DNA from: Halorubrum tebenquichense DSM 14210
GTDB lineage: Archaea > Halobacteriota > Halobacteria > Halobacteriales > Haloferacaceae
Direction: 5' to 3'
Assembly: GCF_000337415.1 (NCBI RefSeq)
Contig: NZ_AOJD01000045.1
Location: forward strand, 1-64,000
Length of the DNA stretch: 64,000 nt
In this document: positions 52,123-60,365 of the stretch, one piece after another
Layout: each line of letters starts with the position of its first letter
How positions within the stretch are numbered: position 1 is the first letter of the stretch
The notes under the pieces: model-generated
Told to the model about the DNA's origin: nothing
Databases searched by the model: none
Seen by the model: the letters and a program-made list of their open reading frames with translations, nothing else
Position numbers and translations under genes: made by a program

Positions 52123-52704
52123 ATGCCCTCCACCGACGACGGTCTCGCCCGTCGGATCCGTCGGCTCGTCGAGACGTACACCCCGGACGGAACGGTCGGA
52201 CGGATCGCGCTCGCGCTCGCGGCCGGGTCGGTCGCCGGCGTCTCGGCGTTCCTGTCGACGGTCCTCTTTCTCAATCCGGTTCCCCTGTCACTGCTCGTCG
52301 TCCCGCTGGGGGCGGCGGTCGGGGTCGGCGCGGCCACGCTGGCTCTGCTGCTGCTCTGGCCGGTGTACCTGTCGCTGATCGGCCGCGTCGACTCCCCCGC
52401 CGACTACGGCCGAACGGTCCGGTCCCGATCGGCCGAACAGGGGACCGGTCGGTCCCGCTCGGCCACGCCGGATCCGGACGTTCCGGACGGTGAGACCGCC
52501 GAGGCGCTCGCGACGCTCCGGGACCGCTACGCCCGCGGCGACCTCTCCGAACCCGAGTTCGAACGGCGGCTCGAACGCCTCCTCGAAACGGAGTCCGTCG
52601 ACGAGGCGCGGGCTCACGTCGACCGTAACGAGGCGGAAACGGACTCCCGCCGCGACGACGCGTCGGCTCCGGGGGCCGCGTCGCGGGAGCGCGAGACCGA
52701 GTGA
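52123..52704 (+). CDS. SHOCT-domain membrane protein
   Basis: A 193-aa protein with two membrane helices (about 25-50 and 56-82), a disordered Ser/Arg-rich linker and a SHOCT motif near the C-terminus (TAEALATLRDRYARGDLSEPEFERRLERLL). Family knowledge: SHOCT segments are short oligomerisation modules at protein ends. It starts at the ATG at 52123. Divergent from the HIT gene; the 150-base gap contains TTTTGTTACG, a possible promoter box. Confidence 0.8.
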   Translation: MPSTDDGLARRIRRLVETYTPDGTVGRIALALAAGSVAGVSAFLSTVLFLNPVPLSLLVVPLGAAVGVGAATLALLLLWPVYLSLIGRVDSPADYGRTVRSRSAEQGTGRSRSATPDPDVPDGETAEALATLRDRYARGDLSEPEFERRLERLLETESVDEARAHVDRNEAETDSRRDDASAPGAASRERETE

Positions 52705-52785
52705 GCCCTCGCACGCCGCGCGTTTCGTCCCTCGCCGGGGGCTCCCGCCAACGGACCTATATCCGCCGCGCCGAAACGGCGGGGC

Positions 52786-53088
52786 ATGGACGACCGGCTC
52801 GAACGCGTCATCCGCCAGCAGCTCCGGAAGGCGGGCAAGCAGTTCGAGGAGGCCAAACGCGCCTACGCCGAGGGGCGCGACGACCCCGAGGGCGACGCCG
52901 CCGGCGCGGCGCGCTTCGACCTCCCGACCGACGAGTCCGGGCGCGCCCGCATCGTCTGCCGCCGCCACGCCGAGCGCCGGACCGTGTCGGTCGACGCCGA
53001 GGGGCGGCCCGCCTGCTTCGAGTCCGGGCACCCCGACTGCGAGGGCTGCGCCGAGGACGTCCGCGACGGCGTCGTCGAGACGTGGTGA
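52786..53088 (+). CDS. DUF7091-like haloarchaeal protein with Cys/His residues
   Basis: A 100-aa soluble protein, MDDRLERVIRQQLRKAGKQF. The helical N-terminal 40 residues precede a Cys/His-rich half: IVCRRHAERRTVSV, ACFESGHPDCEGCAEDV. Four Cys and three His in the right pattern suggest one zinc site. I recall this as DUF7091, unverified. Transcribed in the same direction as the SHOCT gene, 81 bases on. Confidence 0.7.
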   Translation: MDDRLERVIRQQLRKAGKQFEEAKRAYAEGRDDPEGDAAGAARFDLPTDESGRARIVCRRHAERRTVSVDAEGRPACFESGHPDCEGCAEDVRDGVVETW

Positions 53089-53206
53089 CTCCCGGCCCGG
53101 CCCGTCCCGGAGCCGGCTGTCCCGGTGTCGACCGTCCCGAACACGCCCGTCGTAGCGCGCCGAGGCCACCCGAACTAGTTTGTGTTCCGCGGCTCTCGTG
53201 GCCCGC

Positions 53207-54397
53207 ATGAAACGGGTCTACGTCGTCGTCGCCCTCCTCGCAGTCGTCGGAGTCGCTCTCGCGCTCTCCGGGGTCTTCGCCGGGGCGGACGAGGAGCCGG
53301 CCGTCGGCGACGTCGCGGACGACCGCCTCATCGCCGTCGACGGCGACTACCGGCTCTGGCCGTACACGAGCCGGAGCCGGAGCGTCACGGGGCGGACGCT
53401 CGCGATCAACGTGGTGTTCCACGCGGACGCGGCGACGACCCGAGCCGCCATCGAGGGGCGCTCGGACGCGGACTGGGAGGAGACGGAGCCCGGCGAGGCG
53501 GCGACGCGGACGGAGTCGGAGGACGTCGAGGAGTTCGTCGCCCGCGACTGGCGGGACGCCCGCAGCTCGCTCCGCTACTCGTACGTCGAGGGACCGGACG
53601 GCGGCGCGTGGCTCACCGAGACGTTCGAACTCCACGACGGGGCGTACCTCGGGGTCCGCGACCACCTCCGCGCCTACGAGTCGCCCGACGGCAGCTACAC
53701 CGCGATACAGGCCCACGAGGAGTACTACGACTGGTTCCGGCTCCGCCACACCGTTCCCGACATCGACGCGCCCGCGCTGCGGCTCGAATCCGAGTTCGTC
53801 GGGTCGGACCGCGCGACCGACGTCCGCCGCGAGTACCGCGGCATCGACGGCGGGCGCAGCGACGGCTGGCTCTCCGTGATCGAACTGGCGGCCGCGGCGG
53901 CGCTCGCCGGGGCGCTGCTCGGGCGGCGGACCCGCGAGACGGCCGTCGACCTCGCTCGGCGGCTCCGGACCGACGTCGGCCGGCACGCGACGGCGGCGAC
54001 GCTGGGGCTGGCGCTCGGCGCGGTCCTCGTCGGCGTCCGCGTCGCCGGCGTGACGCTGGAGGCGGCGCTGCCGGGCGCGTCGCCGAAGGCCATCGCCGCG
54101 CCGCTGTACCTCGTCCTCGCGGTCGGGCTGCCCGCGCTGGTCGTCTGGCGCGCCCCGGGCACCGACCCGGAGGCCGCCGCGCTGGCCGTCGTCGTCGGTC
54201 TCGGCGGCGGCTTCCTCGCCGACTTCGCCGCGCTCGGGGTGGCGGTCCCGCCCGACCTCATCGTCCACCGCGTGGCGCTCCTCGCCGCGCTCGGCGTCGT
54301 CGCCATCGGCCGGGCGGCAGCCGACCGCCTCGTCGCCGCCGGGGGGGTGGCGGCGTGGGCCGTCGGGCTGGCGCTCCCCCTGCTGGACGTCATCTGA
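53207..54397 (+). CDS. Haloarchaeal membrane protein with a large extracellular domain
   Basis: A 396-aa protein. The first hydrophobic segment (residues about 4-26) is a signal anchor. Residues about 30-215 form an extracellular acidic domain with YRLWPYTSRSRSVTGRTLAI, VVFHADAATTRAAIEG and YSYVEGPDGGAWLTETFELH. The C-terminal half holds about six membrane helices. I do not recognise the family; its look suggests haloarchaeal proteins next to secretion or surface genes. It ends 90 bases before the lipoprotein gene in the same direction. Confidence 0.72.
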   Translation: MKRVYVVVALLAVVGVALALSGVFAGADEEPAVGDVADDRLIAVDGDYRLWPYTSRSRSVTGRTLAINVVFHADAATTRAAIEGRSDADWEETEPGEAATRTESEDVEEFVARDWRDARSSLRYSYVEGPDGGAWLTETFELHDGAYLGVRDHLRAYESPDGSYTAIQAHEEYYDWFRLRHTVPDIDAPALRLESEFVGSDRATDVRREYRGIDGGRSDGWLSVIELAAAAALAGALLGRRTRETAVDLARRLRTDVGRHATAATLGLALGAVLVGVRVAGVTLEAALPGASPKAIAAPLYLVLAVGLPALVVWRAPGTDPEAAALAVVVGLGGGFLADFAALGVAVPPDLIVHRVALLAALGVVAIGRAAADRLVAAGGVAAWAVGLALPLLDVI

Positions 54398-54487
54398 CCC
54401 GCTCGCCCGCGCCGACGCCCCGCTCGGATCGCGGAGTCAGCACAGAAGAGATATACCGGACGCCTGAAAATAAGCGGAAACGAACGG

Positions 54488-56404
54488 ATGACCCGACCGA
54501 TCAGTCGACGCGCGGCGCTCGCCGGACTCGGCCTTGCGGCCGCCAGCGCCGGCTGTCTCGGTCGCACGGAGAACATCGCGGGACGCAATCCTCCCTCGCA
54601 GTTGACCCTCGAGATCAACACCACGCCGGCGGACGACGACCCCAACGGGATCCGCATCGCGAGGCAGCTCGAGGAGCACCTGACCGCGGTCGGCGTCGAC
54701 GTCAGACTCAACACCGTCGGCCAGACGGACCTCTGGCGGAAGGTGCTGATCAACCAGAACTTCGACCTCTACGTCGGGCAGTTCGTCGAGACGGAGCCGT
54801 TCGACGCGGACGCGCTGTACGGGCTGACGCACTCGAAGTTCGTCGCGGAGTCCGGCTGGCAGAACCCGTACGGGCTCACGGAGATCGCGGTCGACGACGC
54901 CCTGGAGCGACAGCGCCGCGTCTCCGGCGACGAGCGGACCGACGCGATCGGGTCGCTTCAGGAGACGCTGTGCGAGCTCCAGCCCTTCTCGGTCGTCGCC
55001 TTCCCCGACGCGCTCACCGCCGTCCGGGAGCACCGGTTCGAGGGGTGGACGGAGGACCGCCAGCCGCTCTCGGCCACCGGCCTCCTCGAACTCGACGCCG
55101 TCGCCGACGGCTCGGACGACGGCGGCTCCGGGACCGACGGCTCCGGGACCAACGACACCGGCACCGGCGGCTCGACGGACGGCAACGCGTCGACCGAGGA
55201 CGCGGCCGGCGGGGACGACGGCACCCTCCGGCTCGTGACGACCGACGACCGAATCACCGAGAACTGGAACCCGATCGCGGCTGAGTACCGCAAGTACGGC
55301 ACCTTCACCGGCCTGTTGTACGACCCGCTCGTCCGCGCGGACGGCGACGCCGTCGTCCCGTGGCTGGCGGCCGACTGGGAGCGCGTCGACGACGACGTCC
55401 TTGAGGTGTCGCTCCGCGACGCGCGGTGGCACGACGGCGAGCCGGTGACGGCGACCGACGTCGCGTTCACCTACCGGTTCCTCCGCGACACGTCGCTGGG
55501 GAGCGTCGAGACGTCCGTCCCGACCCCGCGGTTCCGCGGACGGAGCTCCCTCGTCGACGACGAGCGCGTCCTCGACGAGTCGACGGTCCGGCTCACCGTG
55601 CCCGACGTCAACGAGACGGTCGCCGCCCGGGCGCTTCAGGTGCCGATCCTCCCGAAACACGTCTGGTCGGAGCGGACCGGCGCGGCGACGATAGCCGGCT
55701 TCGAACTCGACTTCGAGACGACGGAGGCGATCGTCTCGAACAACCCCGACCCCGTCGGTAGCGGGCCGCTGCGCTTCGTCGAGGCGGAGGCCGGGGAGTC
55801 GGTCGTCTTCGAACGCAACCCCGACCACTTCCTCGTCCGCCCGGCGGCGGACGGCGAGTCGGCGGACTCGGATGAGACGACGGACCCGCGGGCGGGGGTC
55901 CCGTCCCGCTACCGGGGCAAACCCGCCTTCGACCGGCTCCGCATCGAGGTGCTGCCGTCGGACATCTCGGCCGTGGAGTCGGTCTCCGACGGGCTCGCGG
56001 ACGCGACCGTCTCCAACCTCGGACCCGCGTCGGTCCCCCTGATCGGCCGCTCGGCAGACGCCCGCCTCGTGAGCGGTCGGTCGGCGGCGTTCTACCACGT
56101 CGGCTACAACGTGCGGCGGAGCCCGCTGTCGAACCCCCGGTTCCGGTCGGTCGTCGCGCGCCTGATAGACAAGTCCGCGCTCGTCGACGACGCCTTCGAC
56201 GGGTACGCGCGGGCGGCGGCGTCCCCGCTCGCGGCGTCGCCGAACGCGGTCCCGGACTCGGTGGCGTGGGACGGCGACACCGACCCGACCCACCCGTTCT
56301 TCGCCGACGAGGGGTCGTTGGACGTCGAGGCCGCCAGAGCGGCGCTCCGCGACATCGGGTACCGCTTCGACGACGAGGGACGACTGCTCTCGCGGGGGCA
56401 ATGA
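54488..56404 (+). CDS. SBP_bac_5-type lipoprotein with circularly permuted domain order
   Basis: A 638-aa Tat lipoprotein (SRRAALAGLGLAAASAGC, Cys23). Residues about 38-205 look like the C-lobe end of SBP_bac_5: QLTLEINTTPADDDPNGIRI, IARQLEEHLTAVGVDVRL, NFDLYVGQFV and ALERQRRVSGDERTDAIG. A Gly/Ser/Asp linker (206-244) follows. Residues 245-638 look like the usual beginning: NWNPIAAEYRKYGTFTGLLYDPL, WHDGEPVTATDVAFTYRFL, NPDPVGSGPLRFV. It ends ARAALRDIGYRFDDEGRLLS, where the C-lobe segment would normally go on. So the two pieces are swapped. It overlaps the PAP2 gene by ATGA. No permease or ATPase gene is adjacent; function unknown. Confidence 0.82.
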   Translation: MTRPISRRAALAGLGLAAASAGCLGRTENIAGRNPPSQLTLEINTTPADDDPNGIRIARQLEEHLTAVGVDVRLNTVGQTDLWRKVLINQNFDLYVGQFVETEPFDADALYGLTHSKFVAESGWQNPYGLTEIAVDDALERQRRVSGDERTDAIGSLQETLCELQPFSVVAFPDALTAVREHRFEGWTEDRQPLSATGLLELDAVADGSDDGGSGTDGSGTNDTGTGGSTDGNASTEDAAGGDDGTLRLVTTDDRITENWNPIAAEYRKYGTFTGLLYDPLVRADGDAVVPWLAADWERVDDDVLEVSLRDARWHDGEPVTATDVAFTYRFLRDTSLGSVETSVPTPRFRGRSSLVDDERVLDESTVRLTVPDVNETVAARALQVPILPKHVWSERTGAATIAGFELDFETTEAIVSNNPDPVGSGPLRFVEAEAGESVVFERNPDHFLVRPAADGESADSDETTDPRAGVPSRYRGKPAFDRLRIEVLPSDISAVESVSDGLADATVSNLGPASVPLIGRSADARLVSGRSAAFYHVGYNVRRSPLSNPRFRSVVARLIDKSALVDDAFDGYARAAASPLAASPNAVPDSVAWDGDTDPTHPFFADEGSLDVEAARAALRDIGYRFDDEGRLLSRGQ

Positions 56405-57264
56405 CGCCGTTCCTGTCGGTCCTCACGTCGGTCGTCGCGTGGGTCGCGGCGATGCTGACGGTCGCGAGCCTCGCGGTCGTCGGCCCGGCCCGACTCCGCG
56501 CGGCGTGGGGTGGGGTCCGCGCCCGGCTGTGGGACTCGCGTCGTGCGATCGCGGTCCTCTGTACCGTGTTGCTCGCCAGCGCGGTCGGAAGGTCGTGGCT
56601 GCTGGACGTCTCCAGGCTGTTCGGCGTTCAGGCGACGGCGCTCATCTACAAGCTGGAGGGCGGGTTCGTCGCGTGGGTTCAGGCGACGTTCGCCGGCCCC
56701 GCGCTGACCGCGTACTTCTCGTGGGTGTACGTGTACGGCTACGCGTTCCTCCTCGCGTTCCCGGTGGTCGCGTACCTCGCGCTCCCCCGGACGGTGACCC
56801 TGAGGCGACTGTTCGTCGCGTACGCGCTCAACTACGGGATCGGGCTGGCGCTGTACACGCTGATATTCGCCCACGGCCCGCGAAACGTGATGCCGGAAAT
56901 GGTGACGCCGCTGCTGTTCGCCAACCAGCCCGACGTGATGGCGCTGACGAGCGAGGTGAACGTGAACTCGAACGTGTTCCCGTCGCTTCACACCTCGCTG
57001 GCCGTCTCCGTGGGGACGTTCGCGGTCCTGACCCGCGAGGAGTATCCGCGGTGGACGCCCGTCGGGGTCACGCTCTCGCTGTCGGTCGTCGTCGCGACGA
57101 TGTACCTCGGCATCCACTGGCTCACCGACGTGATCGCCGGCTTCGCGCTCGCGTTCGGCTCCGTCTACCTCGCGCACCGGTTCGTGGAGCCCCGCGGCGA
57201 GGGCCTCTCACCGGGCGACGACGCGGGCGAACGTCCCGGCTCCGGAACCGGCGCGGACGACTGA
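56401..57264 (+). CDS. PAP2-superfamily membrane phosphatase-like protein
   Basis: A 287-aa membrane protein with about six helices. PAP2 motifs 2 and 3 are visible as NVFPSLHTSLAVSVG and YLGIHWLTDVIAGFALAF, with the two catalytic His. Motif 1 (KxxxxxxRP) is not clear, and the region around GPRNVMPEMVTP takes its place. This pattern resembles the inositolphosphotransferase/AUR1-type subgroup. It may move phospho-head groups or dephosphorylate lipids. Translational coupling with the permuted binding-protein gene suggests joint function at the membrane. Confidence 0.82.
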   Translation: MTPFLSVLTSVVAWVAAMLTVASLAVVGPARLRAAWGGVRARLWDSRRAIAVLCTVLLASAVGRSWLLDVSRLFGVQATALIYKLEGGFVAWVQATFAGPALTAYFSWVYVYGYAFLLAFPVVAYLALPRTVTLRRLFVAYALNYGIGLALYTLIFAHGPRNVMPEMVTPLLFANQPDVMALTSEVNVNSNVFPSLHTSLAVSVGTFAVLTREEYPRWTPVGVTLSLSVVVATMYLGIHWLTDVIAGFALAFGSVYLAHRFVEPRGEGLSPGDDAGERPGSGTGADD

Positions 57265-57310
57265 CCGGACGCCCGGCGGCCGTCGCCGTCGCCCCCCGTC
57301 CGCTCCGGCC

Positions 57311-57967
57311 TCAGACCCCTTCGACGAGGCGTTCGAGCTGTTCCGGCGGGACCGCGCCGCGGGCGGCGTGGCCGTCGTACGCGAACGTCGGGACGCCGGT
57401 GACCCCCTGCCGCCGCGCGGCGTCGAACAGGTCCGTCACGCGCTCCCGGAGGTCGCCGTCCGCGAGCGCCCCGTCGACGACGCCGGCGTCGAGCCCGTCG
57501 ACGTCGGCCGCGATGTCGGCGAGCACGTCGCGGTCGCCGATGTCGCGCCCGTCGACCCAGAGCGCGTCGAAGACGGCCTCGTCGAACGCGAGCCACGCGT
57601 CGGGCGCGGTCTCGCGCACGCGAACCGAGACGATCTGGGCGGGCAGCGAGTCCACGTCCCCGCGGAGTTCCTCGGTCATCTCCGCGTCGTACTCCTCTTG
57701 GAGGCGGCGGACGTTCTCTCTCGCCTGCTCGTAGTACGCCTCGTCTTTGCCGTCGTCGGCGTCGTGGTCGATCTCCCCGTCCGGGCCGCGCTTGCCCGCG
57801 CGGAGGTCGAACGGGTGCCAGTCGATCTCCAGCGGCTCCTCGCGCGTCTCCTGATACTGCGCGAGCGACTGCCGCCCGAGGTAACAGAACGGACAGACGT
57901 AATCGGAGTAGATCGTGATCGCGTCGGGATCGTCGGTGCCGGATGCCGCGTCGGAGTCGGTCGCCAT
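57311..57967 (-). CDS. DsbA family (FrnE-like) oxidoreductase
   Basis: A 218-aa thioredoxin-fold protein with an active site CPFC in YSDYVCPFCYLGR (residues about 25-28) and the cis-Pro region GVTGVPTFAYDGH. A helical insert between (about 75-160) is typical of DsbA/FrnE-like proteins. No signal peptide is visible, so it acts in the cytoplasm. Substrate unknown. Family relatives act as dithiol oxidases or in polyketide biosynthesis. It begins at the ATG at 57965-57967. Confidence 0.88.
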   Translation of the reverse strand: MATDSDAASGTDDPDAITIYSDYVCPFCYLGRQSLAQYQETREEPLEIDWHPFDLRAGKRGPDGEIDHDADDGKDEAYYEQARENVRRLQEEYDAEMTEELRGDVDSLPAQIVSVRVRETAPDAWLAFDEAVFDALWVDGRDIGDRDVLADIAADVDGLDAGVVDGALADGDLRERVTDLFDAARRQGVTGVPTFAYDGHAARGAVPPEQLERLVEGV

Positions 57968-58087
57968 GCCCGCGGTACGCCGCGGAGGGGAAAAGGTCGT
58001 TCGGCGACGGCAGGCCCCGGACCCGCGCCGCCGGACGGCCGGCGAGACGCGGACCGCACGACCGCTCGCCGAACCATTACCAATTAA

Positions 58088-58102
58088 TACAACTACATTG
58101 TA
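58088..58102. promoter_or_regulatory. Inverted repeat before thiD (candidate operator)
   Basis: TACAA (58088-58092) and TTGTA (58098-58102) are separated by CTACA and end nine bases before the ATG. An AATTAATA box at 58082-58089, about 27 bases before the start, is a plausible TATA element, so the repeat would lie between TATA box and transcription start. Thiamine-dependent control is an inference. Confidence 0.4.
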
Positions 58103-58111
58103 CACTCGCCC

Positions 58112-58948
58112 ATGTCCGATTACGACCCGGTTCACCCGCCGGTCGCGCTGACGGTCGCCGGCAGCGACAGCGGCGGCGGCGCGGGGATCCAGGCGGACCT
58201 GTCCGCGATGACCGCGCACGGCGTCTTCGGCACCGCGGTGGTGACCGCGACGACCGCGCAGAACACGCGGGGCGTCGAGGACGTCCACCCGGTCCCCGCC
58301 GACCACGTCGCGAGCCAGTACGCGGCTGTCGCCGACGACTTCGACGTCGCCGCGATCAAGACAGGAATGTTAGCGACCGCCGAGATCGTCGAGACGGTGA
58401 CCGACGCGCTCGCGGATAGCGGCGTCCCGCTCGTCGTCGACCCCGTGATGGTCGCGGCGACCGGCGACCGGCTGCTCTCGCCAGCCGCCGAAGAGGCCTA
58501 CGAGGCCCTGATCGCGGCCGCGACGCTCGCGACGCCGAACGCCGACGAGGCCGAAGTCCTGACCGACGAGCCGGTCGAGACGCCGGCCGACGCGGAGCGC
58601 GCCGGCCGGGAACTCGTCGCGCTCGGCGCGGACGCGGCGCTGGTGAAGGGCGGCCACCTCGACGGCGAGTCGGTCGACGAGGGCGTCGTCGACACGCTCG
58701 TCCGCGCGGGAGACGAGGCCGACGGCGTTGAGGTCGACCGCTTCGAGTCGCCGCGGATCGACACCGACGCCACCCACGGCTCCGGCTGCGCGCTGTCGAG
58801 CGCGATCGCGGCGCGGCTGGCCCGGGGGGAACCGCTCCGGGGCGCGGTCGAGAAGGCGGTCGGGGAGATGAGCGAGGCGGTCCGGCGCGGCTACGACGTG
58901 GGCGGGGGTCCGGGTGCGGTGAATCCGACGATGTTGGGCGGGGAGTGA
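58112..58948 (+). CDS. thiD: Hydroxymethylpyrimidine/phosphomethylpyrimidine kinase
   Basis: A 278-aa ribokinase-fold enzyme that phosphorylates HMP and HMP-phosphate in thiamine synthesis. N-terminal TVAGSDSGGGAGIQADLSAM binds the pyrimidine; VVDPVMVAATGDRLL, TPNADEAEVLTDE and THGSGCALSSAIA (catalytic loop with Cys) follow. The length indicates ThiD alone; the fused ThiN domain of many archaeal ThiD proteins is absent. A small inverted repeat lies at the promoter. Divergent from the DsbA-like gene. Confidence 0.95.
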   Translation: MSDYDPVHPPVALTVAGSDSGGGAGIQADLSAMTAHGVFGTAVVTATTAQNTRGVEDVHPVPADHVASQYAAVADDFDVAAIKTGMLATAEIVETVTDALADSGVPLVVDPVMVAATGDRLLSPAAEEAYEALIAAATLATPNADEAEVLTDEPVETPADAERAGRELVALGADAALVKGGHLDGESVDEGVVDTLVRAGDEADGVEVDRFESPRIDTDATHGSGCALSSAIAARLARGEPLRGAVEKAVGEMSEAVRRGYDVGGGPGAVNPTMLGGE

Positions 58949-58976
58949 TGCGATCGGCCGTGCGATATCGTTTCCA

Positions 58977-59321
58977 TTTATAAACAGACGATAGACACGG
59001 ACACCACCGAAGCCCCAGTCGCGAGGCGGGCGCACGCTCGTTGCGCTCCTCGTCGCTCACTGCGTTCGCTCCTGCGGTGCTTACGTCGCCTGCGCCCGCC
59101 TCGCGACTGCCCCTTCGAGTCCACCCCGCAACAGCACCGCACCTCACGCCTCCCCAGCCTCGTCGCTGGCGGTCTCCGCTTCGCTCGACCGCCAGCGACT
59201 CCAGCGAGGGACCGAAGGTCCCTCTGGTAGCCGGCGGCTTCGCCGCCGGCGACCTCGCGCGTGCTGTCTCGCGCCCTGTCGGGCGCTCGCAGGCACGCGC
59301 CACCGCGTCGTGGATTTATAA
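58977..59321 (+). repeat. Dispersed structured element, copy D
   Basis: The most complete copy, from TTTATAAAC to TTTATAAA. P1: CAGTCGCGAGGCGGGCGCA (59016-59034) with its complement (59091-59109). P2: GTCGCTGGCGGTC (59162-59174) with GACCGCCAGCGAC (59187-59199), 13 pairs with sequence unlike copies A and C. Then hairpins AGGGACC/GGTCCCT and GCCGGCG/CGCCGGC, and P3 as GCGCCC/GGGCGC. Its last TTATAA includes the TAA stop of the ZIP gene (59316-59318), so the element ends exactly at that gene. It lies between convergent thiD and ZIP genes. Confidence 0.88.
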
Positions 59322-60113
59322 ATAAGCGAGCGGGACCATGAGCGCGACGCCGAGCGCGATCCCGCCGACGAGGACGGGCTTGCCGCCGCGCGGGAGGTCG
59401 GAGCCGGTTTCGAGCGCCTCCGGGACGAACTCCGAGAGGACGAGGTAGATCATCGCGCCGGCGGCGAAGCCGAAGCCGTACGGGAGGAACGCCCGGGCGT
59501 ACCGCACGAACGCGAACGCGACGACGGCCCCGATCGGCTGCGGGAGACTGGAGAAGACGGCCCACCACACCATCTTCCACTTCGAGACGCCCATCGCCCG
59601 CAGCGGGATCGAGATGGCGGTCCCCTCCGGGACGTTGTGGATCGAGATGGCGACCGTCATGAACACCGCCAGAAGCGGCACGGTGAAGCCCAACAACATC
59701 GTCCCGCCCTCCAGCCCGAGGTCCGCGAACGAGACGCCGACCGCGATCCCCTCCGGGAAGCTGTGGACCGTCAGCACGCCGAGGATCAGGATCAGCTTCT
59801 TGAAGTCCGCCTCCGCGTACTCCCGCGGGTCGATCTCGGCGTCGGTCAACACGTCGTGCGCGAGGACGACGAGGACGACGCCCGCGAGCATCCCGACCGC
59901 GATCTCGACCGGCGTCCCCTCCGCGAGCCCCTCCTGAACGAGCCCGAACAGCGACGCCGAGATCATGATCCCAGACGCGAAGCCCCACAGCGCCACGTTC
60001 CCGCGGTCGCTGATCGTCTCGAAGAAGAAGAACGGCAGCGCGCCGATACCGGTCGCCAGCGCCGTGATCAGGCCGGCGACGAAGACGAAGAGGTAGGCGT
60101 CGAGCGCGACCAT
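59316..60113 (-). CDS. ZIP family metal transporter
   Basis: A 265-aa integral membrane protein with eight predicted helices. Metal-binding motifs are clear: TVHSFPEGIAVGVSFADLG in helix 4 and SIHNVPEGTAISIPLRAMG in helix 5. The GufA/ZIP layout and length are normal. Transports zinc or another divalent cation; direction is usually inward. Its stop codon forms part of the right end of repeat copy D, so the last residues (LAYL) may have been set by the element. Confidence 0.92.
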   Translation of the reverse strand: MVALDAYLFVFVAGLITALATGIGALPFFFFETISDRGNVALWGFASGIMISASLFGLVQEGLAEGTPVEIAVGMLAGVVLVVLAHDVLTDAEIDPREYAEADFKKLILILGVLTVHSFPEGIAVGVSFADLGLEGGTMLLGFTVPLLAVFMTVAISIHNVPEGTAISIPLRAMGVSKWKMVWWAVFSSLPQPIGAVVAFAFVRYARAFLPYGFGFAAGAMIYLVLSEFVPEALETGSDLPRGGKPVLVGGIALGVALMVPLAYL

Positions 60114-60204
60114 CGGTCGCGTGGGAGTTCGGCGGTGTCGGTGATAACTCCGGCGAGCGCGGCCACGGGCTGAGAACCGCGGTTTGGCCCCCCGGTCGGC
60201 GAGC

Positions 60205-60363
60205 TCACCCGAGCGTCCGAACGAGACTGGCGAGGAGCGCGAGAAGGAGCAACGCGACGAGCAGCAACAACGCTGTGAGCTTCGCTCCGGGCGCGTCGCA
60301 GTGCGCGTCGGACCGTACGCCGCCCCTCTCGAGACGCTCCCGCGCCCGGCTCGGCGAGGTCAT
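60205..60363 (-). CDS. 52-aa single-helix membrane protein
   Basis: A short gene beginning MTSPSRARERLERGGVRSDA and ending in a hydrophobic stretch (LTALLLLVALLLLALLASLV). It starts two bases after the stop of the upstream sequon-rich gene, as the last gene of the SipW operon. The strict spacing and membrane helix support a real gene; function unknown. Confidence 0.6.
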   Translation of the reverse strand: MTSPSRARERLERGGVRSDAHCDAPGAKLTALLLLVALLLLALLASLVRTLG

Positions 60364-60365
60364 GC

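Noticed and set aside
57968-58111. TPP riboswitch before thiD
   Set aside because: The leader appears too short, and the typical TPP-box sequences (CTGAGA and ACCTGATC type) are not seen.
7670-59321. Reading the TTATAA ends as target-site duplications of a piggyBac-type (TTAA) transposon
   Set aside because: The ends are not uniform (copy B lacks the right one, copy C has TTGATAAAC at the left), there is no transposase, and haloarchaeal TATA boxes have the same sequence.
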